Below are positions 1 to 5,805 of a stretch of DNA of 10,162 bases, one piece after another (within the stretch, counting starts at the first letter, position 1; each line of letters begins with the position of its first letter). Location: NCBI GenBank assembly GCA_013152695.1, contig JAADFV010000022.1:1-10162 (forward strand), given 5' to 3'. The translations under genes and the position numbers were made by a program. Source of the DNA: Chloroflexota bacterium (lineage in GTDB: Bacteria > Chloroflexota > Anaerolineae > J102). A model generated the notes under the pieces. It had not been told where the DNA came from. It made no database searches and was given only the letters and a program-made list of their open reading frames with translations.

Positions 1-92
1 TGCCGGTAGCCCTGGAAGCAGGCAGTCGCTTCGCCATTCGCGAAGGTGGCCGTACCGTAGGCGCCGGTGTCATCACCGAAATCATCGAATAG
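1..92 (+). CDS. tuf: Elongation factor Tu, C-terminal end (partial)
   Basis: Only the last 29 codons and the TAG stop (90-92) lie in the window; the reading frame starts at base 3. The visible peptide contains FAIREGGRTVGAGVITEI, the conserved end of domain 3 of EF-Tu. EF-Tu is the GTPase that carries aminoacyl-tRNA to the ribosomal A site, and domain 3 contacts the tRNA and EF-Ts. Its place directly ahead of rpmG, tRNA-Trp, secE and nusG matches the common bacterial tuf-secE-nusG cluster. Start, GTPase domain and promoter are outside the window. The identity is close to certain because this C-terminal signature is one of the most conserved in bacteria. Confidence 0.95.
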   Translation, partial: PVALEAGSRFAIREGGRTVGAGVITEIIE

Positions 93-130
93 ACTCCATT
101 TCCGTTTCTTAATACTTACATCAACACCTT

Positions 131-160
131 CAGGGAGCAGGCCACGTGCCTGCTTCCCTG
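131..160 (+). terminator. Hairpin after tuf, weak terminator or processing stem
   Basis: Bases 131-142 pair with 148-160 over 12 base pairs, with one bulged T at 154 and a five-base loop. The following sequence (CTCCCATTTCCT) has no proper T run, so this is at best a leaky terminator. It could equally be a stem that punctuates or stabilises the mRNA between tuf and rpmG. It sits 33 bases upstream of the rpmG start. The pairing is seen directly; the role is inferred. Confidence 0.45.
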
Positions 161-192
161 CTCCCATTTCCTATCGAATCGAGTAATCAACC

Positions 193-357
193 GTGGCAAA
201 GAAAGGTAATCGAATTCTGGTGACTTTGGCCTGCACCGAGTGTAAAGAGCGCAACTACCTCACCAGCAAGAATCGACGTAATCAGACCGGCCGCATCGAG
301 TTCATGAAATACTGCCCTCGCTGCCGGACTCACCGCTTGCATCGCGAAACAAAATAG
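193..357 (+). CDS. rpmG: 50S ribosomal protein bL33
   Basis: The frame encodes 54 residues from a GTG at 193 to TAG at 355-357. It starts [16 protein letters not shown] and has the bL33 pattern with two CxxC pairs (Cys14/Cys17 and Cys41/Cys44), so it is the zinc-binding (C+) form. bL33 is a small protein of the large subunit near the E site. Length and sequence fit the family fully. The start is set by the conserved N-terminus; no strong Shine-Dalgarno is visible upstream, which suggests modest translation or coupling. It lies between tuf and tRNA-Trp, the usual rpmG-secE-nusG neighbourhood. Confidence 0.96.
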   Translation: MAKKGNRILVTLACTECKERNYLTSKNRRNQTGRIEFMKYCPRCRTHRLHRETK

Positions 358-393
358 GGTAAGCTATAGCGTCAGGCTTGTCTTGACTGCCAA

Positions 394-466
<73 letters not shown>

Positions 467-477
467 TTCGTTGTTGC

Positions 478-511
478 AAGACACCGTTTCCCTTGCAGGG
501 GGCGGTGTCTT
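478..511 (+). other. Hairpin between tRNA-Trp and secE
   Basis: AAGACACCG (478-486) pairs perfectly with CGGTGTCTT (503-511), and the inner CCC/GGG extends the helix. No T run follows, so I read it as a processing or stabilising stem in the polycistronic RNA rather than a full terminator. It starts 12 bases after the tRNA 3' end. Confidence 0.5.
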
Positions 512-575
512 AGACCGTAAAGGCCCAGCGCATCTTAGTTAGCACCCAAATACTATCCTCTTAGGAGCACCCTGT

Positions 576-800
576 ATGGCTAAAGGAAAAAGCGAAGCCT
601 CAGCAAAATCTAACACCAATCCCGTGATGCGCTACTTGCGTGAAACCCGCGCGGAACTGGCAAAGGTCACATGGCCCACCCGTGAAGAGTGGTTACGCCT
701 AAGCGGCATCGTCCTGGCAGTCACCCTGATCATGGCCCTTGTCTTAGGCACGATGGATGCCGTAGGCGCGCAATTAATGGATTTGCTGATTTATCGCTAA
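576..800 (+). CDS. secE: Preprotein translocase subunit SecE
   Basis: This 74-residue protein has the short single-span form of SecE found in most bacteria outside the enterics. Residues 1-17 are a charged, low-complexity start. Residues 18-40 hold the amphipathic region with the conserved motif LAKVTWPTREEW. Residues about 42-62 form the single membrane helix (SGIVLAVTLIMALVLG). SecE clamps SecY in the SecYEG channel that exports unfolded proteins across the cytoplasmic membrane. The ATG at 576 has an AGGAG Shine-Dalgarno at 563-567, with good spacing. nusG follows after a short gap, as in most bacteria. Confidence 0.95.
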   Translation: MAKGKSEASAKSNTNPVMRYLRETRAELAKVTWPTREEWLRLSGIVLAVTLIMALVLGTMDAVGAQLMDLLIYR

Positions 801-854
801 GCCAACTCACCAAAGATTCAGCGCGTGTTCCCCGGACGCGCCCAGGATGACCCT

Positions 855-1526
855 GTGATTGATTCCCAAAACACCACCTCTGAGGCTGCAGAAACACCGC
901 CAGAGGAATTGAATAATCAAGTCGAATCTCCCGAAAGGCGGGAAGAGGAAACTGAACTGCAAGTGGAAGAGACGCCCGAGCTGGAAACAGAGGTAGTCGA
1001 TGATGGTCGTGCCTGGTATGTGATCCATTCCTATTCCGGTATGGAAACCAAGGTTAAGAAAAACCTCGAACATCGCATCGAATCCATGGGTATGTCCGAC
1101 ACCATCTTCCAGGTGGTTGTTCCTACCGAAGAACAGATCGAGCTCAAAGATGGCGAACGTCGTGTTGTCCAGCGCCGTGTCTTTCCTGGCTACGTCTTGG
1201 TTCAGATGATCCTCAATGACGAAAGCTGGTACGTTGTACGCAACACCCCCGGCGTGACCGGCTTTGTGGGAATTGGCAACCGTCCTACTCCCCTCAGTCC
1301 CGATGAAGTCGAGCGTATCATGAGTCGCATCGAGGCTTCGGAGCCGCGCGTCCAGGTTAGTTTCAAGATCGGCGAGCGCGTGCGCGTTACCGAAGGCGCT
1401 TTTGCAGACTTCCATGGCATTGTTGATGACATCGATCTCGACCGCGGCAAGGCACGGGTTCTAATTTCGATTTTCGGGCGAGAAACTCCCGTGGAAGTCG
1501 ATTTCCTTCAACTCGAAAAATCATAA
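855..1526 (+). CDS. nusG: Transcription termination/antitermination factor NusG
   Basis: From GTG 855 the protein is 223 residues long. About the first 50 are an acidic, probably disordered extension. The NGN domain follows (from GRAWYVIHSYSGME at 51; RRVFPGYVLVQM at 108-118), then a KOW domain (FKIGERVRVTEGAFADFHG, about 170-188). NusG binds RNA polymerase through NGN to control pausing, and couples it to ribosomal uS10 or Rho through KOW. A longer frame opens at GTG 825, but nothing like a Shine-Dalgarno precedes it. GTG 855 has AGGA at 844-847 at normal spacing, so I choose 855. The extra N-terminal length relative to the roughly 180-residue E. coli protein is the only oddity. Confidence 0.94.
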   Translation: MIDSQNTTSEAAETPPEELNNQVESPERREEETELQVEETPELETEVVDDGRAWYVIHSYSGMETKVKKNLEHRIESMGMSDTIFQVVVPTEEQIELKDGERRVVQRRVFPGYVLVQMILNDESWYVVRNTPGVTGFVGIGNRPTPLSPDEVERIMSRIEASEPRVQVSFKIGERVRVTEGAFADFHGIVDDIDLDRGKARVLISIFGRETPVEVDFLQLEKS

Positions 1527-1559
1527 ACACTCTTCCTATCGTATAAAAACAAACATATC

Positions 1560-1588
1560 AACATCATTGGTTCCCTCGTTATGATGTT
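1560..1588 (+). promoter_or_regulatory. Hairpin in rplK leader
   Basis: AACATCAT (1560-1567) pairs with ATGATGTT (1581-1588) around a 13-base loop, just ahead of the rplK Shine-Dalgarno (GGAG, 1596-1599). L1 is known to repress its own operon in several bacteria by binding the leader of rplK, so this is a candidate site. I cannot show an L1 recognition motif in it. The pairing is seen; the role is a guess. Confidence 0.3.
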
Positions 1589-1605
1589 CATTATCGGAGC
1601 ATTTC

Positions 1606-2034
1606 ATGGCTAAGAAAATTAAAGCAATCATCACCTTACAGTTACCGGCGGGTAAGGCGACTCCGGCCCCTCCCGTAGGGCCAGCCTTGGGCCAGCACGG
1701 CATCAACATCGTCGGCTTCTGCAAGGAATACAACGCCCGCACTTCCACCCAAATCGGCAACATCATCCCCGCCGAAATTACTATCTACACCGATAGTTCC
1801 TTTTCCTTCGTCACCAAAACCCCACCAGCCTCTGACCTTTTGAAAAAAGCTGCTGGTATTCAGTCAGGATCCGGCAATCCCCTGGCCGAAAAAGTGGGTA
1901 AAGTTACCCGCTCGCAGGTTCGCGAAATTGCTGAAACCAAGATGAAGGACCTCAATGCCATCGATATCGAGGGCGCCATGCGCCAGATCGAAGGTAGTGC
2001 CCGCAGCATGGGCATAGAAGTTGTCGAAGACTAA
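1606..2034 (+). CDS. rplK: 50S ribosomal protein uL11
   Basis: The protein is 142 residues, the normal uL11 length. The N-terminal domain (about 1-70) contains the proline-rich signature [15 protein letters not shown] at 20-34, the target region for thiopeptides and the stringent factor. The C-terminal domain (about 71-142) binds the GTPase-associated centre of 23S rRNA. uL11 forms the base of the L10-L12 stalk and takes part in factor binding and RelA activation. ATG 1606 follows a GGAG at 1596-1599. It sits between nusG (79-base gap) and rplA (80-base gap), the standard order. Confidence 0.97.
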   Translation: MAKKIKAIITLQLPAGKATPAPPVGPALGQHGINIVGFCKEYNARTSTQIGNIIPAEITIYTDSSFSFVTKTPPASDLLKKAAGIQSGSGNPLAEKVGKVTRSQVREIAETKMKDLNAIDIEGAMRQIEGSARSMGIEVVED

Positions 2035-2114
2035 GACATTTAGTGACCAATCTCCCTTTTCTCTTCACCATTGTGGAAGGGCAGCTTGCCCGTTAGGACC
2101 ACAGGAGTAAACAC

Positions 2115-2831
2115 ATGGCCAAACATGGTAAAAATTACAGGATTATAGCAGCACAATTAGACCGAGATCGTGCCTATTCTCCTCAGGAAGCGATTGAATT
2201 CTTCAAAAACAATGCAACGGCACGTTTCAACGAAACATTCGAATTGCACATGCGCATGGGTGTTGATCCCCGCCACGCCGACCAGATGGTGCGTGGAGTA
2301 GTCGTCATGCCCCGTGGTACCGGCAAAACCGTCCGCATTCTCGTTTTCGCCGATGGCGAAGAAGCCACCATCGCCGAAGCGGCCGGAGCCGATTATGTGG
2401 GCCTCGAAGACCTCGTGGCCAAAATCCAGGGCGGCTGGCTCGATTTCGATATGGCCATTGCCATTCCCCGCGCCATGAGCAAAGTCGGACGTCTGGGTCG
2501 TGTACTGGGGCCGCGTGGTTTGATGCCCAGCCCTAAGGCAGGCACTATCGTCCAGGCCAACGACATTCCTCGCGTAATCGAAGAAGCACGAAAGGGTCGT
2601 GTTGAATACCGTGTCGATAAAACTGCCAATATCCACATCCCCTTCGGCAAACGTGATTTCGAAGTCGATGCTTTACTCGATAACCTTGCGGCGACGATAG
2701 ATTCTATTCTCCGTAACCGGCCGGCTTCGAGCAAAGGCTCCTACATCCGTAAAGCCTATATTAGTATGACCATGAGCCCTTCCGCCCGCATTGATATCTC
2801 GGAACTAACAGCTTTACGAACCCGCCTATAG
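2115..2831 (+). CDS. rplA: 50S ribosomal protein uL1
   Basis: The 238-residue protein matches the usual uL1 length. It carries the family signature LGPRGLMPSPKAGT at 131-144 and, near the end, the SSKGSYIRKAYISMTMSPS stretch typical of the rRNA-binding face. uL1 forms the mobile L1 stalk that helps release deacylated tRNA from the E site; in other bacteria it also represses its own operon. ATG 2115 has a good AGGAGT at 2103-2108. The gene is followed by an unusually long non-coding gap before rplJ, which breaks the operon into rplKA and rplJL blocks. Confidence 0.97.
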   Translation: MAKHGKNYRIIAAQLDRDRAYSPQEAIEFFKNNATARFNETFELHMRMGVDPRHADQMVRGVVVMPRGTGKTVRILVFADGEEATIAEAAGADYVGLEDLVAKIQGGWLDFDMAIAIPRAMSKVGRLGRVLGPRGLMPSPKAGTIVQANDIPRVIEEARKGRVEYRVDKTANIHIPFGKRDFEVDALLDNLAATIDSILRNRPASSKGSYIRKAYISMTMSPSARIDISELTALRTRL

Positions 2832-2836
2832 CACCT

Positions 2837-2863
2837 TAATGCAGACAAGCCGGAACCGAGAAG
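2837..2863 (+). repeat. Direct repeat, copy 1
   Basis: This 27-base stretch just after rplA is repeated at 2975-3001 with one difference (G2858 versus A2996). The shared core is AATGCAGACAAGCCGGAACC. The two copies bracket the palindromic element at 2866-2932. On their outer and inner sides lie AGCACCTTAA (2830-2839) and its reverse complement TTAAGGTGCT (2966-2975). The repeat is seen directly. It may be a duplication made when the element entered. Confidence 0.85.
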
Positions 2864-2865
2864 AC

Positions 2866-2932
2866 TTTAACGCAAAGGCGCGGAGACACAAAGAGAAAAA
2901 AACTCTTAGCGTCTTTGCGCCCCTGCGTTAAA
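2866..2932. repeat. Palindromic intergenic element (hairpin repeat)
   Basis: The two arms pair along almost their whole length. TTTAACGCA (2866-2874) pairs with TGCGTTAAA (2924-2932). GGCGC...AGAC (2877-2887) pairs with GTCT...GCGCC (2911-2921), with two G-U pairs. AAGAG (2891-2895) pairs with CTCTT (2903-2907). The loop is seven A. Only four positions in a roughly 30-base stem mismatch. The CGCAAAGGCGC / GTCTTTGCGC style resembles short hairpin repeats scattered between genes in many environmental bacteria, from memory and not checked. It encodes no protein and looks like a MITE-like or REP-like insertion. There is no T run, so it is not a normal terminator. Confidence 0.75.
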
Positions 2933-2974
2933 CGTTTTCTGGGCCCGTGGGCTAAAAATGAACTGTTAAGGTGC

Positions 2975-3001
2975 TAATGCAGACAAGCCGGAACCAAGAA
3001 G
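2975..3001 (+). repeat. Direct repeat, copy 2
   Basis: This is the second copy of the 27-base repeat at 2837-2863, 138 bases downstream and differing at one base. It runs straight into the structured region at 3002-3124, whereas copy 1 stops at the palindromic element. Copy 2 is therefore more likely the original sequence and copy 1 the duplicate. Confidence 0.85.
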
Positions 3002-3124
3002 GCAAGACCCGGAGATGGGTAGAGCGGTAAACCTGTAAATCAGGGCTGAAAACGACACCTCACCGCACTCTGCCGTCTTCCTTCATCCGTTTCCCTCCCT
3101 TTGCGGGGCGATATCAAGTCTTGC
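3002..3124 (+). ncRNA. Unidentified structured RNA segment between rplA and rplJ
   Basis: An outer stem GCAAGAC (3002-3008) with GTCTTGC (3118-3124) can enclose a long hairpin. Within it GGA-GAT (3011-3016) pairs with GTC-TTCC (3075-3081), with one bulge. GGTAGAG (3018-3024) pairs with CTCTGCC (3068-3074). CGGT (3025-3028) pairs with ACCG (3062-3065), leaving a two-base CA bulge at 3066-3067. The tip holds a small hairpin CCTG/CAGG (3032-3035 with 3041-3044). Part of it resembles a tRNA D-arm and a GTA anticodon loop, but no cloverleaf forms. It has no good open frame. It may be a second protein-binding leader, a processing signal or a relic; I cannot name the family. Confidence 0.4.
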
Positions 3125-3178
3125 TCACGGAGCTAAAATCCGACAAGAAAGCGCTTAATCTTAAAACAACAACTCTCC

Positions 3179-3331
3179 CCCGCTGAAGACAGCAGGCGTG
3201 GGAAAGACGGGAGTAAACTCGTCTTTTCACTTAATCTCCTGCCGAGGCGAAGGATATAGCCGCTAACCATCATTGATCTCAATGATGGCGTGAACTATGA
3301 ACCTTCGTGTCGTCTGATGCGAAGGTTTTTT
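3179..3331 (+). promoter_or_regulatory. Ribosomal protein L10 leader with transcription attenuator
   Basis: The block has the L10-leader pattern known from Firmicutes and others. AAGACAGCAGG (3186-3196) pairs through GCAGG with CCTGC (3238-3242) in the stretch CCTGCCGAGG. An internal hairpin (AAAGACG 3203-3209 with CGTCTTT 3220-3226) and CTTAATC lie between. The sequence CGAAGG just after the site (3248-3253) is complementary to CCTTCG (3302-3307), the left arm of the terminator. ATAG (3256-3259) with CTAT (3295-3298) extends this antiterminator, and a nine-pair hairpin (3267-3275 with 3280-3288) sits inside it. The outer L10-site pairing (CGC 3181-3183 with GCG 3247-3249) would use up part of CGAAGG. 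So bound L10(L12) should favour termination before rplJ. The pairings are seen; the switching is inferred from the family. Confidence 0.85.
3300..3331 (+). terminator. Attenuator terminator upstream of rplJ
   Basis: AACCTTCG (3300-3307) pairs with CGAAGGTT (3320-3327) around a 12-base loop, and a run of six T (3326-3331) follows. It is a canonical intrinsic terminator placed 116 bases before rplJ, inside the leader and not at a gene end, as expected for attenuation. Its left arm is shared with the antiterminator. Confidence 0.85.
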
Positions 3332-3447
3332 CATACATCCAAGCTTCAATACTCTCCCTACCCTTATTCAATTTCCTCTCAAACTCGACAAAACTGTCGA
3401 TATTGGCGCCAAGGCGCCTATCCTATGGCAAAAGGAGGTGAGCCCAC

Positions 3448-3993
3448 TTGCCAATCTCAAGATCCCAAAAAGCTGAACTGATTGAATCCTATAAGGAACT
3501 GATCGAGAACAGCTACGCAGTGATTGTCGGCGAATATCGTGGCATCAGTGTTTCAGCGATGGAAAAGTTGCGTCATAGTCTGCGTGAAAATGACGCCAGA
3601 TTCGTCATCGCCAAGAAAACCTTGATGACTCGAGCGCTGCAAGAAGCAGGAAAACCCATTCCTGAAGACGCTCTAGTCGGCCCTGTTGGCTTTATCTTTC
3701 TCGGTGAAGACCTCGCGGCCGGTGCACAGGTTGTCAAAAGCTTCATCAAAGAAGTCGGTGAAAGTTTCGTCGTCCATGGCGGCATTCTTGGCGATTCCGT
3801 TTTGGAAGCAAAGAGTGCTATGGCCTTGGCGTCACTACCCTCACGCGAAGTGCAACTGGCGCAGTTGGTGGGAGCCATTGCCGGCCCCATGACCTCGCTG
3901 GTAAGCCTGATTTCGGCACCGCACCGCGACTTGATGAACCTGTTACAAGCGCGCATCGACAAAGAAGGCGGCGAAACCGCAGAAGCCGCCTAA
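3448..3993 (+). CDS. rplJ: 50S ribosomal protein uL10
   Basis: The protein is 181 residues, close to the usual 165-180 of uL10. The N-terminal rRNA-binding domain is clear: [20 protein letters not shown], then [20 protein letters not shown]. VPxxA-like variation sits at [10 protein letters not shown]. The C-terminal helix (about 130-170) is where bL12 dimers dock. uL10 anchors the L12 stalk that recruits translational GTPases. The start is TTG 3448, chosen because the anti-Shine-Dalgarno match AAAGGAGGTGA (3431-3441) sits right upstream and the conserved N-terminus begins there. No better ATG exists in frame. It is preceded by its autoregulatory leader and followed by rplL after 88 bases. Confidence 0.96.
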   Translation: MPISRSQKAELIESYKELIENSYAVIVGEYRGISVSAMEKLRHSLRENDARFVIAKKTLMTRALQEAGKPIPEDALVGPVGFIFLGEDLAAGAQVVKSFIKEVGESFVVHGGILGDSVLEAKSAMALASLPSREVQLAQLVGAIAGPMTSLVSLISAPHRDLMNLLQARIDKEGGETAEAA

Positions 3994-4081
3994 GCATCCT
4001 CCAGGCATCGCCTTCGGGCCGTATGCCCCCACACCCCAATTTCCAAATAATTTACCTTACACCCAAGGAGTATTTATACCC

Positions 4082-4465
4082 ATGGCAGATCTCGAAAAAC
4101 TTTACGAAGAATTGAGCGCTCTGACGCTGCTCGAAGCAGCTGAATTGAAGAAACTACTGGAAGAACGCTGGGGCGTTTCCGCCGCAGCCCCCATTGCTGT
4201 CGCTGGCATGGTGCCTGGCGGCGCCGGTGGTGCAGAAGAAGAAGTCGAAGAAAAGACGGAATTCGACGTCGTCCTCAAAGACCATGGCGCCAAGAAGATT
4301 CAGGTCATCAAAGCAGTGCGCGCCCTCACCAACCTCGGCCTGAAAGAGGCCAAGGCTGTTGTCGAAGATGCACCTTCTGTCATCCTCGAAGCTGTGAGCA
4401 AAGAGGCAGCCGAAGAAGCGAAAGCGACTCTCGAAGCCGAAGGCGCCACCGTCGAAATCAAGTAA
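4082..4465 (+). CDS. rplL: 50S ribosomal protein bL12 (L7/L12)
   Basis: The 127 residues fit bL12. Residues 1-35 form the dimerisation helix pair that binds uL10 ([22 protein letters not shown]). Residues about 36-56 are the Ala/Gly/Pro/Glu hinge. Residues about 57-127 form the C-terminal domain, with [19 protein letters not shown] and [15 protein letters not shown], the surface that contacts EF-Tu and EF-G. Several dimers hang from uL10 as the factor-recruiting stalk. ATG 4082 has AAGGAG at 4065-4070. The gene closes the operon: a strong terminator follows 20 bases after its stop, and rpoB is not next, unlike the rplJL-rpoBC order of E. coli. Confidence 0.97.
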   Translation: MADLEKLYEELSALTLLEAAELKKLLEERWGVSAAAPIAVAGMVPGGAGGAEEEVEEKTEFDVVLKDHGAKKIQVIKAVRALTNLGLKEAKAVVEDAPSVILEAVSKEAAEEAKATLEAEGATVEIK

Positions 4466-4485
4466 CAGAGCCTGTTACGCAACTA

Positions 4486-4527
4486 AAAAAGCTCCGGATC
4501 GCCTCCCTGGCGCCGGAGCTTTTTCTT
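4486..4527. terminator. Bidirectional intrinsic terminator between rplL and the minus-strand gene
   Basis: AAAAAGCTCCGG (4486-4497) pairs with CCGGAGCTTTTT (4513-4524), and an inner CGCC/GGCG (4500-4503 with 4509-4512) makes a long stem. A T run on the plus strand (4520-4524, then CTTT) and six A on the other side (4485-4490) give a T run on both strands. It ends rplL transcription rightwards and the homocysteine methyltransferase gene leftwards. Confidence 0.92.
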
Positions 4528-4540
4528 TATCTTGCCCGAG

Positions 4541-5524
4541 TTAATCTTTGTGCTCTCGACGAGAAGAACGCCGCCGGCTACGGCTAGGAGCAGATGGGGT
4601 TTCATCTTCAGGGGAAGGGTCGGGAGCAGTGTACAAAGGAATGGGTTGAGTTTCGAGGGCGGTGCGGATGGCCTGAATATGGGCAGGAGTGCTGCCACAA
4701 CAGGCGCCGATGATATCCACGCCCATGGCGGCCATATCGAGAGCGTACTCGGCCATCACTTCAGGGGTACCATCGTACACAATGACATCATCGTGGAAAT
4801 GCGGCAAGCCGGCATTGCTTTGCGCCATCAAATATACCCCTTCCGGCCTCACCTCACGCATTTCACCGATCACCCGCCGGATTTCGTCAGGGCCATTGCC
4901 GCAGTTGGCGCCGATGATCTTGACACCCCAGTCTGCCAGTTTTTGTACTGCCACTTTCGGGGCCACCCCCATCATCGTATGATAATGCGTATCGAACGTC
5001 ATCGTTGCCGCGATCGGTAAATCACTCACCTGTTGACAGCCCTCTACCGCTGCCCGTACTTCGTTCAAATCACTCATGGTTTCGATAATAAACAGATCGA
5101 CACCCCCCTCCACCAAAGCCTTTGCCTGCTCCGCAAAAGCAGCCACGGCGGTATCATAAGTGAGCGTACCCATGGGTTCAAAGAGTTCGCCTGTTGGCCC
5201 CATCGAGCCAGCAACAAGCACGTCCTCACCGGCCACCTCACGCGCCAGGGCGGCACCCGCTCGGTTTAACTCAGCAACACGGTCTTCAAGATGATGGAGG
5301 GCGAGACGAAAGCGTGTTCCGCCAAAAGTATTGGTTTCGATGATCTGCGAACCGGCCTCGATGTAGCCCTGATAGATACTGCGTACAATATCAGGACGTT
5401 CCACATTCCATAATTCAGGTGCGCCGCCGGAAGTGAGACCGGCCTCCTGTAGCATTGTGCCCATAGCCCCATCACCAACAAGAAAACGATTCGATTTCAG
5501 CAATTCGAAAATATCGCGGGTCAT
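4541..5524 (-). CDS. Homocysteine S-methyltransferase domain protein
   Basis: The 327-residue protein is a single pfam-type S-methyl_trans barrel. VGDGAMGTMLQ is at 16-26, ETNTFGG at 63-69 and GSMGPTGELFEPMG at 106-119. The zinc-binding cysteines are visible as GANCGNGP (Cys208) and GACCGSTPAHI (Cys275, Cys276). This family moves a methyl group to homocysteine thiolate, giving methionine; the donor may be betaine, S-methylmethionine or, in MetH, methylcobalamin. Only this domain is present, with no folate or cobalamin module, so it could be BHMT-like or the homocysteine half of a split MetH. ATG (5522-5524) has GAGGTA upstream (5531-5536 on the minus strand). The last about 29 residues are an odd Pro/Ser/Arg tail. 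Confidence 0.88.
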   Translation of the reverse strand: MTRDIFELLKSNRFLVGDGAMGTMLQEAGLTSGGAPELWNVERPDIVRSIYQGYIEAGSQIIETNTFGGTRFRLALHHLEDRVAELNRAGAALAREVAGEDVLVAGSMGPTGELFEPMGTLTYDTAVAAFAEQAKALVEGGVDLFIIETMSDLNEVRAAVEGCQQVSDLPIAATMTFDTHYHTMMGVAPKVAVQKLADWGVKIIGANCGNGPDEIRRVIGEMREVRPEGVYLMAQSNAGLPHFHDDVIVYDGTPEVMAEYALDMAAMGVDIIGACCGSTPAHIQAIRTALETQPIPLYTAPDPSPEDETPSAPSRSRRRSSRREHKD

Positions 5525-5577
5525 GAAATTTACCTCGATTGAAAAAAGATTGGACCAAGCACGGGCTTGACCTCTCT

Positions 5578-5606
5578 ATTGTACGCAATTTGAGTGATAT
5601 GGGAAA
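5578..5606 (-). promoter_or_regulatory. Candidate promoter of the homocysteine methyltransferase gene
   Basis: On the minus strand TACAAT (5578-5583) matches a -10 box at five of six bases. A weak TTTCCC (5601-5606) lies 17 bases upstream as a possible -35. A transcript would start near 5571, about 47 bases before the ATG. The -10 is good and the -35 poor. Confidence 0.35.
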
Positions 5607-5732
5607 GATCTTTGAACAGAGGCACCGTCCGGAAGAGTTTTTTAGCCTTCAGGTGCCCACTCTGGCAGATAAAACCACCCACTGGTGCTTGAATTCGTGT
5701 AACTTATACCCCCTAGTCCCTCTTTATGGCTA

Positions 5733-5761
5733 TTGACACAAACGATTACTTCCTGTAATCT
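5733..5761 (+). promoter_or_regulatory. Candidate promoter of the large Asp-box protein
   Basis: A perfect TTGACA (5733-5738) is followed after 17 bases by TAATCT (5756-5761), a mediocre -10. Transcription would start near 5768, about 38 bases before the ATG at 5806 and upstream of its Shine-Dalgarno. Together with the minus-strand promoter this fills the divergent gap 5525-5805, in which I see no convincing gene. Confidence 0.5.
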
Positions 5762-5805
5762 TGAGAAAGAGTGTTAAAGAGTTATTTCCGAAGAGGAGCC
5801 GCGCC

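Noticed and set aside
825..854. Upstream GTG start for nusG
   Set aside because: There is no ribosome site before 825, while GTG 855 has AGGA at the right distance and removes only non-conserved residues.
3011..3081. Possible tRNA-Tyr because of GGTAGAGCGG and CTGTAAA
   Set aside because: The anticodon stem does not pair around CTGTAAA, there is no T arm and no acceptor stem; the bases instead form one long hairpin.
3290..3481. 63-codon plus-strand frame running from the attenuator into rplJ
   Set aside because: It starts inside the attenuator region, has no ribosome site, covers the terminator and overlaps rplJ in another frame; the L10 leader explains the sequence.
5539..5736. 65-codon plus-strand frame in the divergent gap
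   Set aside because: It opens at TTG without a Shine-Dalgarno, overlaps the candidate minus-strand promoter and resembles no family I know.
5761..5805. Upstream TTG start for the large Asp-box protein
   Set aside because: The TTG overlaps the candidate -10 box and would lie before the transcript start; ATG 5806 has a clear ribosome site and opens a normal signal peptide.
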